Shown piece after piece: positions 54,029 through 63,600 of a stretch of 64,000 bases of DNA. Each line of letters opens with the position of its first letter. Positions within the stretch are counted from its first letter, which is position 1. The position numbers and the translations under genes were made by a program. Under the pieces are notes generated by a model. The model had not been told where the DNA came from. It ran no database searches and worked only from the letters and a program-made list of their open reading frames with translations. This DNA comes from Hyphomicrobiales bacterium. Lineage in GTDB: Bacteria > Pseudomonadota > Alphaproteobacteria > Rhizobiales > Rhizobiaceae. The stretch is taken from the NCBI GenBank assembly GCA_900470285.1, contig UCAG01000003.1:1-64000 (forward strand). The letters run 5' to 3'.

Positions 54029-54607
54029 ATGAAAAAACTTCTTATTATTTTTGCTGTTTTTCTGGCTGGCTGCGCCTCTGCACCCAAATCAGTCAATAAT
54101 GCCTGTGCGATTTTCGATCAGCGCGACGGCTGGGTAAATAACTGGCATAAAGATGCCAAAAAAGCCGAGCGCGATTTTGGCGTGCCGATCCCGATCATGA
54201 TGGCGACGATTTATACAGAATCAAGTTTCCAGCCCTATGCACGACCACCGCGCACTAAATTGCTTGGTTTCATCCCATGGAAGCGTCAGTCTTCTGCCTA
54301 TGGCTATTCTCAGGCACTGGACGGCACATGGGAGCGTTATACGCGTGAAACCGGTCGTTACGGCGCAAGCCGTACCAATTTCGGTGATGCGATCCATTTT
54401 GTCGGCTGGTATCACAAACAGAGCAATGTCAGTAACGGCATCTCTCTGAATGATCCGTATAATCTGTATCTGGCTTATTATTCCGGCCATGGCGGCTATG
54501 CAAAAGGCAGCTGGCGCGGCAATGCCATGGTGCAGCGCGCAGCCAAAAAAGCCACGAATATTTCGCAGCGTTATGCAGCACAGCTTCGCAATTGCGGACG
54601 TATGTAA
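54029..54607 (+). CDS. SLT-domain-like lipoprotein
   Basis: This 192-residue exported lipoprotein has a short signal peptide and lipobox (KKLLIIFAVFLAGCAS, Cys at residue 15). The mature part looks like a small lysozyme-fold lytic transglycosylase: VPIPIMMATIYTESSFQPYA holds the likely catalytic Glu, SSAYGYSQALDGTWERY matches the GLMQ/GYSQ-type motif, and LYLAYYSGHGGY corresponds to the AYN/AYYSG motif of the fold. It would act on peptidoglycan at the inner face of the outer membrane. It stands alone between tRNA-Pro and repeat elements. The catalytic role is inferred from motifs. Confidence 0.8.
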   Translation: MKKLLIIFAVFLAGCASAPKSVNNACAIFDQRDGWVNNWHKDAKKAERDFGVPIPIMMATIYTESSFQPYARPPRTKLLGFIPWKRQSSAYGYSQALDGTWERYTRETGRYGASRTNFGDAIHFVGWYHKQSNVSNGISLNDPYNLYLAYYSGHGGYAKGSWRGNAMVQRAAKKATNISQRYAAQLRNCGRM

Positions 54608-54644
54608 CTAGAGCGGTTTACGTCCAGATTGGATCATAGCGCTC
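54608..54644 (+). repeat. Dispersed intergenic element, family C, copy 2
   Basis: CTAGAGCGGTTTACGTCC followed by AGATTGGATCATAGCGCTC matches the minus-strand element at 29647-29686 in 35 of 37 bases. It begins right after the lipoprotein stop codon. Confidence 0.8.
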
Positions 54645-54711
54645 GCTCTGGATTCTATTTGATCGCATTATCACTGCCGTCAAGTTGATCCTAATTGACG
54701 GCGAACTGCCC

Positions 54712-54783
54712 CAGAGCGTGTCGCGGAAAAGCGGGCACCGGTTTTCCGATAACGACATGCGTAAAAACAAAAAAGACAGAGCA
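54712..54783 (+). repeat. Dispersed intergenic palindrome, family A, copy 3
   Basis: AGAGCGTGTCGCGGAAAAGCGGGC, CACCGGTTTTCCGATAACG, ACATGCGTAAAAACAAAAAAG, AGAGCA: the same order of parts as at 55726 and, reversed, at 34232. The GGAAAA and TTTTCC halves pair. Confidence 0.72.
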
Positions 54784-54817
54784 TTTCCTATGATCCAAGA
54801 TAAACTGGAAATGCTCT
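54778..54817. repeat. Perfect inverted repeat with GATCC core (family B-like)
   Basis: AGAGCATTTCC (54778-54788) pairs perfectly with GGAAATGCTCT (54807-54817) around a loop containing GATCC. It may also serve as terminator of cysQ, whose stop codon is at 54833. Confidence 0.7.
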
Positions 54818-54832
54818 GACATTTGAGCCGGT

Positions 54833-55651
54833 TCAAACCGGCTCGGCACCGCCATAAGCGATAAAAAACGGATTGGCATAGTCGCAGTCAGACGGCTGGT
54901 TGCGCTTACCATAGGTCAGCGGCAGGTCATCCAGCGTCAGTGTTTTACCGCCCGCTGCCCGCAGCACCGCATCACCTGCTGCTGTATCCCACTCCATTGT
55001 CCGGCTGAAACGCGGATAGACATCGGCCTGACCCGCAGCAAGCAAACAAAATTTTAAAGACGAGCCAACAGTCACACAAGAAGCAATGGCCTGTTCTTGT
55101 AAATAAGCATTTGTTTCCGGTGTATTATGGGAGCGACTGGCTACAGCGGTTTTTTGCTCACCGCATTCACGCACATGCAAACGTATTTTACCTGCCAGAA
55201 CATCCGGCTGCACGTCATATTGCCATGCACCGGCCGGTGATCCGCAATAAAGCCTGCCGCTAACCGGCGCGTAAACCACACCACTGACCGGCACACCATT
55301 TTCAATCAATGCAATATTGACGGTGAAATCACCATTGCGCAGTACAAATTCTTTAGTGCCATCCAGAGGGTCAACAAGAAAAAAACGCTCGCGGATTTCA
55401 ACGGGACCGTCACCGGCCGCCATCTCCTCTTCCGCAACCACAGGCACATCAGGCAGAAAAGCGCGTAAAGCTTTTAGAATAACCTCTTCGGCAACATGAT
55501 CAGCTTCGCTCACAGGAGACGCATCCGGCTTCAGACTGATCTCACAGCCCGTCTCATAAAATCGCATAATCTCGCGACCGGCCTCAAGCGCGGCCTGTTG
55601 CATCACTGCCATGAGATCATCATTGGCCAGTGACGTCTTTTCAATGCTCAT
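54833..55651 (-). CDS. cysQ: 3'(2'),5'-bisphosphate nucleotidase CysQ
   Basis: This 272-residue Mg2+-dependent phosphatase of the inositol-monophosphatase fold converts 3'-phosphoadenosine 5'-phosphate to AMP and so recycles PAP from sulfate assimilation. Metal motifs are VVAEEEMAAGDG near residue 70, FLVDPLDGTKEFVLRNGDFT near 95 and MEWDTAAGDAVLRAAGG near 220. The ATG at 55651 has GAGGA nine bases ahead and is preferred to the frame from 55699. It is downstream of cysNC on the same strand; the 176-base gap is filled by a repeat element, and another cluster of repeats follows the gene. Confidence 0.92.
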   Translation of the reverse strand: MSIEKTSLANDDLMAVMQQAALEAGREIMRFYETGCEISLKPDASPVSEADHVAEEVILKALRAFLPDVPVVAEEEMAAGDGPVEIRERFFLVDPLDGTKEFVLRNGDFTVNIALIENGVPVSGVVYAPVSGRLYCGSPAGAWQYDVQPDVLAGKIRLHVRECGEQKTAVASRSHNTPETNAYLQEQAIASCVTVGSSLKFCLLAAGQADVYPRFSRTMEWDTAAGDAVLRAAGGKTLTLDDLPLTYGKRNQPSDCDYANPFFIAYGGAEPV

Positions 55652-55725
55652 GCTAAGTTCCTCACACCCGATCAGGGCGACATATAACATTTTCCCCATC
55701 GAAGGAACATGGATATCTGGGCGTT

Positions 55726-55793
55726 AGAGCATTTCCAGCAAAAGTGTGAAGCGGTTTTGCGTCGGATAATGCGATAAAAACAAAGAGATAGAG
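55726..55793 (+). repeat. Dispersed intergenic palindrome, family A, copy 4
   Basis: AGAGCATTTCCAGCAAAAGTG, GAAGCGGTTTTGCGTCGG, ATAATGCGATAAAAACAAAG, AGATAGAGCGG follow in the same order as in the copy at 54712. It fills most of the cysNC-cysQ gap; TAGAGCGGTTCC and GGAGCCGCTCTA at 55789-55830 form a second inverted pair. Confidence 0.72.
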
Positions 55794-55827
55794 CGGTTCC
55801 AACGTTTCACTCTTAACTGGAGCCGCT

Positions 55828-57780
55828 CTAAATCGACCAGCCCTCATCGACCAGACTGTTCATCAGGCCACGTTGATTGAGATATTTTTCTATCTCATCG
55901 GCCAGATCATCCACACTGCCTGTCTGCCCGTGCAAATGCAGTTCCGGCGCTTCCGGTCGCTCATAAGGGGCATCAATACCAGTGAAATCACGAATTTCAC
56001 CGGCGCGGGCTTTGGCATAAAGCCCTTTCACATCTCTGGCTTCGCAGACCTCCAGCGGCGTATCGACAAAAATCTCAACAAAATCATGCTCTCCGGCAAG
56101 ATGACGCCCCAAAGCACGATCTTGCGCCAAGGGTGAAATCACTGATACCAGCACGATCAATCCCGCATCCAGCATCAGGCGCGATGTCTCAGCCACGCGA
56201 CGGATATTCTCGCTGCGCTCCTCAATTGAAAAGCCCAGATCGCTGTTGAGTCCATGACGCAGATTATCACCGTCGAGAATGAATGTATGTTTCCCCGCCA
56301 GATGCAGACGCTGTTCCAGCACTGTGGCCAAGGCCGACTTACCAGAGCCGGACAGGCCGGTGAACCATAACAGCGCCGGTTTTTGATATTTCTGTTCAGC
56401 CCGCTCTGCCGGCGTAACCTTTGCCGCCTGCACATGGATATGCGAGGCCTTGCGCAGAGAATGATCAATCAGTCCGGCAGCAACGGTAGCATTGGTCAGC
56501 CTGTCGATCAGAATGAAAGAACCGGTCGCACGATTTTTCCCGTAAGGATCAAAGGCCAGCGGCGCGGAAAGCTGCAACGCTACCTGCCCAATTTCATTCA
56601 TCTGCAATTGCTCGGCCGGTTCCTGCGCGAATTGTTTTTCCGTATTTTCAATATCAATCCGGTAATTGAGCGTATTGACGGTCACACTGACCTGATCAGT
56701 CTGACTGCGCAGCCAATATTGCCGCCCTGCCCGTAACGGCTCCTGTGCGAACCAGACCAGCTTAGCCGCCAAGCGATCACTCACTTGCGGGCGGGATTGC
56801 GGATGCGTCAGCATATCGCCGCGGGAAATATCGCGTTCGTCTTCCAGTACCAGCGTTACTGCCTGACCGGCATGAGCTGTTTCCAGTTCGCCGTCAGCGG
56901 TCACAATATAGCGGATCGCAGAACTTACACCGGAACGGGCGACCGTAATTTCATCACCGACTCTAATCTGCCCCGATGCAACCGTGCCTGCAAATCCGCG
57001 AAAATCCGCATGGGGGCGGCTGACATATTGCACCGGAAAACGAAAATCCAACTCTTCGTCAGATGCATTATCGGCTGCCACAGTCTCCAGCCACTCCAGC
57101 AGCGAAGCCCCCTGATACCAAGGCATATTCTCTGAAGCTGTGCGGATATTATCGCCAAAGCGCGCCGATACCGGAATAGCCTGAATGGTGCTGAAACCAA
57201 GCTCCTGCGCAAAGGTCTGATAATCCTGCACAATCTGATTAAAAACCGTCTCATCATAGCCAATCAGATCAATCTTATTCACTGCCAGCACAATGTGACG
57301 AATGCCTAATAGTGAAGCAATAAAACTATGGCGGCGCGTCTGCTCCAGTAGACCTTTACGGGCATCGACCAGCACAATGGCGAGGTCTGCGGTAGAGGCT
57401 CCCGTCACCATATTGCGCGTATATTGCAGATGCCCCGGTGTATCGGCGACGATAAAGCGTCGCTTCGGTGTTGCGAAAAAGCGGTAGGCCACATCAATGG
57501 TGATACCCTGCTCACGCTCAGCTTCCAGCCCGTCCACCAGCAATGCAAAATCAATATCATCGCCTGCCGTACCATGATTACGGCTGTCCTGATGCAGTTG
57601 TGATATCTGATCTTCAAACAGGGTTTTGGCATCATAGAGCAGCCGCCCGATCAGCGTGGATTTACCATCATCCACAGAACCGCAAGTCAGAAACCGCAAA
57701 TGCGATTTGTGCTCCTGCGCCTCCAGATAATCCGTAATCACTGCATCTGAATGGTCTGTACGGGTGATTGTCTCCGTCAT
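55828..57780 (-). CDS. cysN: Bifunctional sulfate adenylyltransferase subunit 1/adenylylsulfate kinase
   Basis: This 650-residue CysNC fusion activates sulfate. Residues about 25-450 are the GTPase subunit of ATP sulfurylase: [17 protein letters not shown] (Walker A), [19 protein letters not shown], and [10 protein letters not shown]. Residues about 460-640 are APS kinase: [19 protein letters not shown] and [17 protein letters not shown], with DPYG-like and [14 protein letters not shown]-like segments. With CysD it makes APS and then PAPS. Its ATG overlaps the cysD stop codon (TGATG), so translation is coupled. The fused form is common in rhizobia, where PAPS is used for assimilation or sulfation. 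No cysH or sulfotransferase gene is in the window. Confidence 0.95.
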   Translation of the reverse strand: MTETITRTDHSDAVITDYLEAQEHKSHLRFLTCGSVDDGKSTLIGRLLYDAKTLFEDQISQLHQDSRNHGTAGDDIDFALLVDGLEAEREQGITIDVAYRFFATPKRRFIVADTPGHLQYTRNMVTGASTADLAIVLVDARKGLLEQTRRHSFIASLLGIRHIVLAVNKIDLIGYDETVFNQIVQDYQTFAQELGFSTIQAIPVSARFGDNIRTASENMPWYQGASLLEWLETVAADNASDEELDFRFPVQYVSRPHADFRGFAGTVASGQIRVGDEITVARSGVSSAIRYIVTADGELETAHAGQAVTLVLEDERDISRGDMLTHPQSRPQVSDRLAAKLVWFAQEPLRAGRQYWLRSQTDQVSVTVNTLNYRIDIENTEKQFAQEPAEQLQMNEIGQVALQLSAPLAFDPYGKNRATGSFILIDRLTNATVAAGLIDHSLRKASHIHVQAAKVTPAERAEQKYQKPALLWFTGLSGSGKSALATVLEQRLHLAGKHTFILDGDNLRHGLNSDLGFSIEERSENIRRVAETSRLMLDAGLIVLVSVISPLAQDRALGRHLAGEHDFVEIFVDTPLEVCEARDVKGLYAKARAGEIRDFTGIDAPYERPEAPELHLHGQTGSVDDLADEIEKYLNQRGLMNSLVDEGWSI

Positions 57781-58757
57781 CAGAAATATCCTTCCCGCTT
57801 TTTCTTCTCCATGGAACCGGCTTCATCACGATCAATGAGCCGCCCCTGCCGCTCCGATGTACGCGTCAGCAACATTTCTTCCAATATTTGCGGCAGTGTT
57901 TGCGCCTGCGATTCAATTGCGGCCGTCAGCGGATAGCAGCCCAATGTGCGAAACCGCACCATACGGGTTTCAATCTTTTCACCCGCGCGCAATTGCAGCC
58001 GGTCATCATCAGCCAGAATAAGCATATTATCGCGCTCAACCACCGGACGGGGTGCCGCAAAATAGAGCGGGACAATCGGGATATTTTCCTGATGGATGTA
58101 ATGCCAGATATCGGCCTCCGTCCAGTTGGACAGCGGAAAGACCCGGATCGACTCGCCCGTCTGAATACGTGTATTGTAGATATTCCACATTTCAGGACGC
58201 TGGTTTTTCGGATCCCAGCTATGGGTCGCATTGCGGAAAGAAAAAACCCGTTCCTTGGCGCGGGATTTCTCCTCATCGCGCCGTGCGCCGCCAAAGGCAG
58301 CATCAAAACCGTATTTATCCAATGCCTGACGCAGGGCTTGCGTTTTCATCACATCCGTATGCACGCTTGATCCGTGAACAAACGGATTAATACCGGCCTC
58401 AACGCCTTGGCTATTAATATGCACACGCAGATCAAGCTTATATGCTTTGGCCTGCGCATCACGGAAGGCGATCATTTCCTTGAATTTCCATGTTGTATCA
58501 ACATGAAGAAACGGAAATGGCGGTGGTGCCGGATAAAAAGCCTTGCGCGCAAGGTGCAGCATCACACTTGAATCTTTACCGACAGAATAGAGCATGACCG
58601 GCTTTGCAAAACTGGCTGCCACCTCACGAAAGATATGGATAGCCTCGGCTTCCAGCCTTTGCAGATGGGTCAGAGGCCGAATGTTGTGATCGACACCGGT
58701 TGCCGGATAATCAGAGGGAAGCGGCACAAGATCCGCCACATGCAGTGCAAGGCTCAT
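57780..58757 (-). CDS. cysD: Sulfate adenylyltransferase subunit 2
   Basis: This 325-residue catalytic subunit of ATP sulfurylase makes APS from sulfate and ATP. Motifs are [27 protein letters not shown] (the PP-loop SVGKDSS), [32 protein letters not shown] (in parts), and [17 protein letters not shown]. The ATG at 57780+977 (58757) is preferred; a GTG ten codons upstream is possible. It precedes and is coupled to cysN(C). A separate promoter must lie in the 285 bases before it, where no known leader motif was seen. Confidence 0.95.
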   Translation of the reverse strand: MSLALHVADLVPLPSDYPATGVDHNIRPLTHLQRLEAEAIHIFREVAASFAKPVMLYSVGKDSSVMLHLARKAFYPAPPPFPFLHVDTTWKFKEMIAFRDAQAKAYKLDLRVHINSQGVEAGINPFVHGSSVHTDVMKTQALRQALDKYGFDAAFGGARRDEEKSRAKERVFSFRNATHSWDPKNQRPEMWNIYNTRIQTGESIRVFPLSNWTEADIWHYIHQENIPIVPLYFAAPRPVVERDNMLILADDDRLQLRAGEKIETRMVRFRTLGCYPLTAAIESQAQTLPQILEEMLLTRTSERQGRLIDRDEAGSMEKKKREGYF

Positions 58758-59042
58758 ACTCAATTCCGTATTTTTATCCGGCACTAAATTTCACGCTGAA
58801 AAATACTATCCGGAAAGGAAACATGCGCATCATCATGCCGAAAGACCGCACAAGTGAGAAAGGATGATATCTTTAAGTTTGCCGGCGAATGTCATTTTCA
58901 TTGCGCCGGACCGACCGCAAATGGAATGCCGTTCTCCGGCACGGGAAATCCTGATTTTCACTGATATGCGCTGTGCTTTTGTCTTGCACACTGTCTGCCG
59001 CTCAGCATAACCTGCCGCCGGAGATCAGGACGGGGATGATTT

Positions 59043-60170
59043 ATGGAAAAAACAGCTTGTGTGATTGCCGGAGCCGGTGTGGTTGGTCTGGCAATTGCCC
59101 GTGAAATGGCCATGCGCGGTTTTGAAACACTGGTGCTTGAAGCCGAGCATATGATCGGTACGCATACATCGTCCCGTAATTCCGAAGTCATCCATGCCGG
59201 TATCTATTACGAACCCGATAGTCTGAAAGCCCGTTTCTGCGTTGAGGGCAAAGAGCGTCTTTATGCTTATGCCGCGGCACAAGGCATTCCGCACAAACGC
59301 TGCGGCAAGCTGATTGTTGCGACCTCCGAAGCTCAACATGCGGCACTGGATAAAATTGTGGCGCGTGCAACAGCCTGTGGTGTACATGATCTGCAACGGC
59401 TGAGTGCGGCAGAAGCGCAGGCGCTGGAACCCGCCATCCGCTGCACTGCCGCTTTGTTCTCCCCCTCTACCGGTATTATCGACAGTCACGCGCTAATGCT
59501 GAACCTGCAAGGCGATGCGGAAAATCATGGTGCGGCCATTGCCTTCAACACCGAGATTCTGCGTATTGAGCAAATTGACGGGGGCTTTTCCATTACCACC
59601 CGCGACCGTGAAAGCGGCGAAGAATTCACTTTGGAGACCGAACGCTTTATCAATGCTGCCGGTCTAGGAGCGCAGACTATTGCAGCAACCATTAACGGGC
59701 TGGCATCGGAGCATATTCCGGCACTACATTTTGCCAAGGGTAATTATTTCTCAGCATCCGGCAAAAATCCGTTCTCGCATCTGATCTATCCGGTGCCGGA
59801 AGATGGCGGCTTGGGCGTTCATCTGACGCTTGATCTTAACGGGCAAATGCGTTTCGGACCTGATGTCGAATGGCTCGGCAAAGAGATATCGCCCGCCAAT
59901 CTCGACTATTCCGTTGATCCGCAGCGGGGTGACCATTTCTATGCCGCAATACGCCAATACTGGCCGGAACTGCCGGACGGTGTTTTACAGGCAACCTATA
60001 GCGGCATCCGCCCGAAACTGAGTGGTAAAGGTGAATTCGCAGCGGACTTCCGGATTTCCGGCAGTGCTGATCACGGTATAACAGGGCTTATCAACCTGTT
60101 CGGCATTGAAAGTCCCGGGCTGACCTCCAGCCTTGCCATTGCCGCTCATGTCAGCAGATTGATGCAATAA
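59043..60170 (+). CDS. FAD-dependent oxidoreductase, L-2-hydroxyglutarate oxidase-like
   Basis: This 375-residue protein of the DAO/GlpA fold resembles LhgO/L2HGDH, which oxidises L-2-hydroxyglutarate to 2-oxoglutarate. The FAD fold is [21 protein letters not shown] at the start, followed by the LhgO-like motif [21 protein letters not shown] (in part; the family has HSGIYY), [24 protein letters not shown], and the C-terminal [14 protein letters not shown]. The start has GGGGATG a few bases ahead. It is divergent from cysD. The substrate remains inferred, since relatives can act on other 2-hydroxy acids. Confidence 0.85.
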   Translation: MEKTACVIAGAGVVGLAIAREMAMRGFETLVLEAEHMIGTHTSSRNSEVIHAGIYYEPDSLKARFCVEGKERLYAYAAAQGIPHKRCGKLIVATSEAQHAALDKIVARATACGVHDLQRLSAAEAQALEPAIRCTAALFSPSTGIIDSHALMLNLQGDAENHGAAIAFNTEILRIEQIDGGFSITTRDRESGEEFTLETERFINAAGLGAQTIAATINGLASEHIPALHFAKGNYFSASGKNPFSHLIYPVPEDGGLGVHLTLDLNGQMRFGPDVEWLGKEISPANLDYSVDPQRGDHFYAAIRQYWPELPDGVLQATYSGIRPKLSGKGEFAADFRISGSADHGITGLINLFGIESPGLTSSLAIAAHVSRLMQ

Positions 60171-60219
60171 AACGCTACAAATATCGCAGCGATACTTGTA
60201 CCTGAATATGAAAGTCGCG

Positions 60220-60249
60220 GAATTTACCGGACAAACGGCCGGTAAATTC
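60220..60249. terminator. Hairpin between convergent genes
   Basis: GAATTTACCGG (60220-60230) and CCGGTAAATTC (60239-60249) pair perfectly with an eight-base loop. There is no T run, so termination is only likely. Confidence 0.5.
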
Positions 60250-60261
60250 ACAATTCCAATA

Positions 60262-60474
60262 TTATTTTTTTACCTGCTTAGATGCTGTTTTCTTTTTAGC
60301 AGACTGGGTTGTTGAAACAGCTTTTTTGCCTTTGACAATTTTTCCAGCAGCCGTTTTCTGAGCAACAGACTTCTGCACATGCGCTGACACAGATGCACTG
60401 GCAACAGGTGCAGCCTGTGCAACAACCGGAGCAATCATACCAAGGGCCGCAATTGCAATAATGAAACGTTTCAT
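60262..60474 (-). CDS. Small exported Lys/Ala-rich peptide
   Basis: This 70-residue protein has a clear signal peptide (KRFIIAIAALGMIAPVVAQA, cleavage before APVAS). The mature part of about 48 residues is made mostly of Lys, Ala, Ser, Thr and Val (VQKSVAQKTAAGKIVKGKKA and KKKTASKQVKK), so it is strongly basic and probably unfolded. The ATG at 60474 has AGGTGA in front; an ATG three codons earlier is also in frame. No family is recognised. It could bind nucleic acid, lipopolysaccharide or peptidoglycan in the periplasm, but this is a guess from composition. Confidence 0.7.
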   Translation of the reverse strand: MKRFIIAIAALGMIAPVVAQAAPVASASVSAHVQKSVAQKTAAGKIVKGKKAVSTTQSAKKKTASKQVKK

Positions 60475-60600
60475 AAAAATCACCTTTTATAAATATTAAA
60501 CTCTACCACAATTCATTCTCTGTAAAAAAGCAATGAAATGCTTTGAAAAAATATATCCGAATACATGAATGGAAAATGAACAAAATATTCTTATATTTTT

Positions 60601-60642
60601 ATTTAACGCCTTGAATAAATTACTTTATTCAAGGCGTTAAAT
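60601..60642 (-). terminator. Long hairpin directly after metH
   Basis: A 42-base perfect palindrome: ATTTAACGCCTTGAATAAA pairs with its complement across loop TTAC, starting two bases after the metH stop codon. On the minus strand it is followed by an A/T-rich but not T-only sequence, so it acts as terminator or mRNA stabiliser. Confidence 0.7.
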
Positions 60643-60643
60643 A

Positions 60644-63600
60644 TTATTCTGGAATATAATTCAATATAGGACCAAGCCAGCGCTCGACATCTGCAACCGG
60701 CATAGTCTTACGACCTGCATAATCCTCCACCTGATCACGCTCAACCTTGGCCACACCGAAATAATAACTGTCCGGATGCGAGAGATAGAGGCCGGAAACC
60801 GAAGAACCCGGCCACATCGCATAGCTTTCCGTCAGTTCCACACCTGTGGTTGCCGTGGCATCCAGCAGGCGGAACAGAGCCGTCTTTTCCGTATGATCAG
60901 GTTGTGCCGGATAGCCTGGTGCCGGACGGATCCCCGCATAAGGTTCACCGACAAGCTGATCGGGCGTAAAGGTCTCATCCTTCGCATAGCCCCAGAATTC
61001 TTTACGCACCCGCTCATGCATCGCCTCGGCAAAAGCTTCAGCAAAACGATCTGCCAGCGCTTTAACCAGAATGGAGGAGTAATCGTCATTGGCGCGTTCA
61101 AAACGCTCGGCAATCGCCACTTCCTCAATACCGGCAGTAACAACAAAACCGCCGATATAATCCGCCTTGCCGCTATCCTTAGGCGCCACGAAATCCGATA
61201 GCGCCACATTCGGACGGCCGTCGCGTTTCGATAGCTGCTGACGCAGGGTGTAGAACGTATCCGTATGCTCGAGACGGGTTTCATCCTTATAAAGATGAAT
61301 ATCATCGCCCGTCACATTGGCCGGCCAGAAGCCGATGACCGCACGCGGTGCAAACCATTTCTCGTCAATGATCTTTTTCAGCATGGCCTGCGCATCTTCA
61401 TAAAGCTGACGCGCGGCAGGACCTTGTTTGTCATCATCGAGAATGGCTGGGAACCGGCCTTTCAGTTCCCATGTCTGGAAGAACGGCGTCCAGTCAATAT
61501 AGCGCGCCAGTTCTTGCAAATCATAGGTTTCAAAGACTTTGGTGCCGAGGAAAGACGGCTTCGGCGGGGTATAGTTTTCCCAATCCAGTTTTTCGCTATT
61601 TTCACGGGCGCGAGCCAGCGGCAGGCGTTTTTTCTCCGCTTCGCTCCGTTCATGAGCAGCTGTCACCTTGGCGTATTCCGCGCGAATATCGGCGACATAG
61701 CCGTCTTTCTGCTCCGGCGATAGCAGCTGTGACACAACACCAACGGCGCGGCTGGCATCCAGCACATAGACGGTCTGGCCACGCTGATATTTCGGATGGA
61801 TTTTCACCGCCGTATGCACACGGCTGGTCGTAGCGCCGCCAATCAGCAATGGCAGGTCAAAGCCCTCACGCTCCATCTCTGCGGCCACATGCACCATTTC
61901 ATCCAGCGAGGGTGTGATCAGACCGGACAGACCGATAATGTCCACCTTCTCGTCTTTTGCCACCTGCAGGATTTTCGCGGCTGGCACCATCACACCGAGA
62001 TCGATGATTTCATAATTGTTGCAGGCCAGCACAACACCGACAATATTCTTGCCGATATCATGCACGTCGCCCTTCACAGTCGCCATCAGAATTTTACCGG
62101 CACTCTGGCGCTCTTCCCCGCCATTCTGCGCCTTTTCTTCTTCCATATAAGGCAGCAAAACTGCCACGGCCTGTTTCATCACACGGGCGGATTTTACCAC
62201 CTGCGGCAGGAACATTTTGCCTGAGCCGAACAGATCACCCACCACATTCATACCGGCCATCAACGGGCCTTCAATCACATGCAACGGACGCTCGGCGCTC
62301 TGACGAGCTTCTTCCGTATCGGCCTCAATATATTCGGTAATACCGTTGACCAGCGCGTGTTCAATACGCTTCTCAACGCTCCACTCACGCCAGCTGAGAT
62401 CTTTCTCTTTGGCTTCTTTACCTGCAGTGCCGCGAAAACGCTCGGCAATTTCCAATAGGCGTTCGGTCGCATCCTCACGACGGTTCAGCACCACATCTTC
62501 GCAGGCTTCACGTAACTCCGGATCAATAGATTCATAAACCGCCAGCTGCCCTGCATTGACGATCCCCATATCCATACCAACCTGAATGGCATGATAAAGA
62601 AACACCGCATGCATCGCCTCGCGCACCGGCTCATTACCGCGGAACGAGAAGGACAGGTTGGAAACACCGCCGGAAATATGCACATGCGGCAGGGTTTCAA
62701 TGATCTCCTTGGTCGCATCAATAAAATCATTACCGTAATTATTATGCTCTTCGATCCCTGTCGCCACGGCAAACACGTTCGGATCGAAGATGATATCTTC
62801 CGGCGGGAAACCGACCTGCTCGGTCAGAATTTTATAAGCGCGGGTACAAATCTCAACTTTGCGCTCTTTAGTATCCGCCTGCCCCACCTCGTCAAAAGCC
62901 ATCACCACCACGGCAGCACCATAGGCACGCACCAGCTTGGCATGATGAATAAAGGCTTCTTCGCCCTCTTTCATTGAGATGGAGTTGACCAGCGGCTTGC
63001 CCTGCACGCATTTCAGGCCGGCCTCGATCACATCCCATTTGGAACTGTCAATCATCACCGGCACACGGGCAATATCCGGCTCGGCAGCAACCAGATTGAG
63101 ATAATCAACCATCACCTTCTGGCTGTCGATCAGACCTTCATCCATATTGATGTCGATGATCTGTGCACCATTATTCACCTGATCGCGGGCAACATCGAGC
63201 GCCGTAGTGTAATCACCGGCGGTAATCAGCTTTTTGAAACGCGCAGAACCCGTGACATTGGTACGCTCACCGACATTCACAAACGGAATATCCTTGGTCA
63301 GCGTAAACGGCTCAAGACCACTCAAACGCATCAGTGGTGCCAGTTTCACCGGCTTGCGCGGTTCGTATTTGCCTGTGGCTTCAGCAATAGCGGTAATATG
63401 TTCCGGCGTAGAACCGCAGCAGCCGCCTACCACATTGACCAGGCCTTCACGCGCAAAATCTTCCATCTGCGCGGCCATCACCTCCGGCGTCTCATCATAA
63501 CGGCCGAACTCATTCGGCAGGCCGGCATTCGGATAGGCGCAGACAAAAGTATCAGCAACACCTGAAATTTCCGCCAGATGCGCGCGCATGGCATTGGCAC

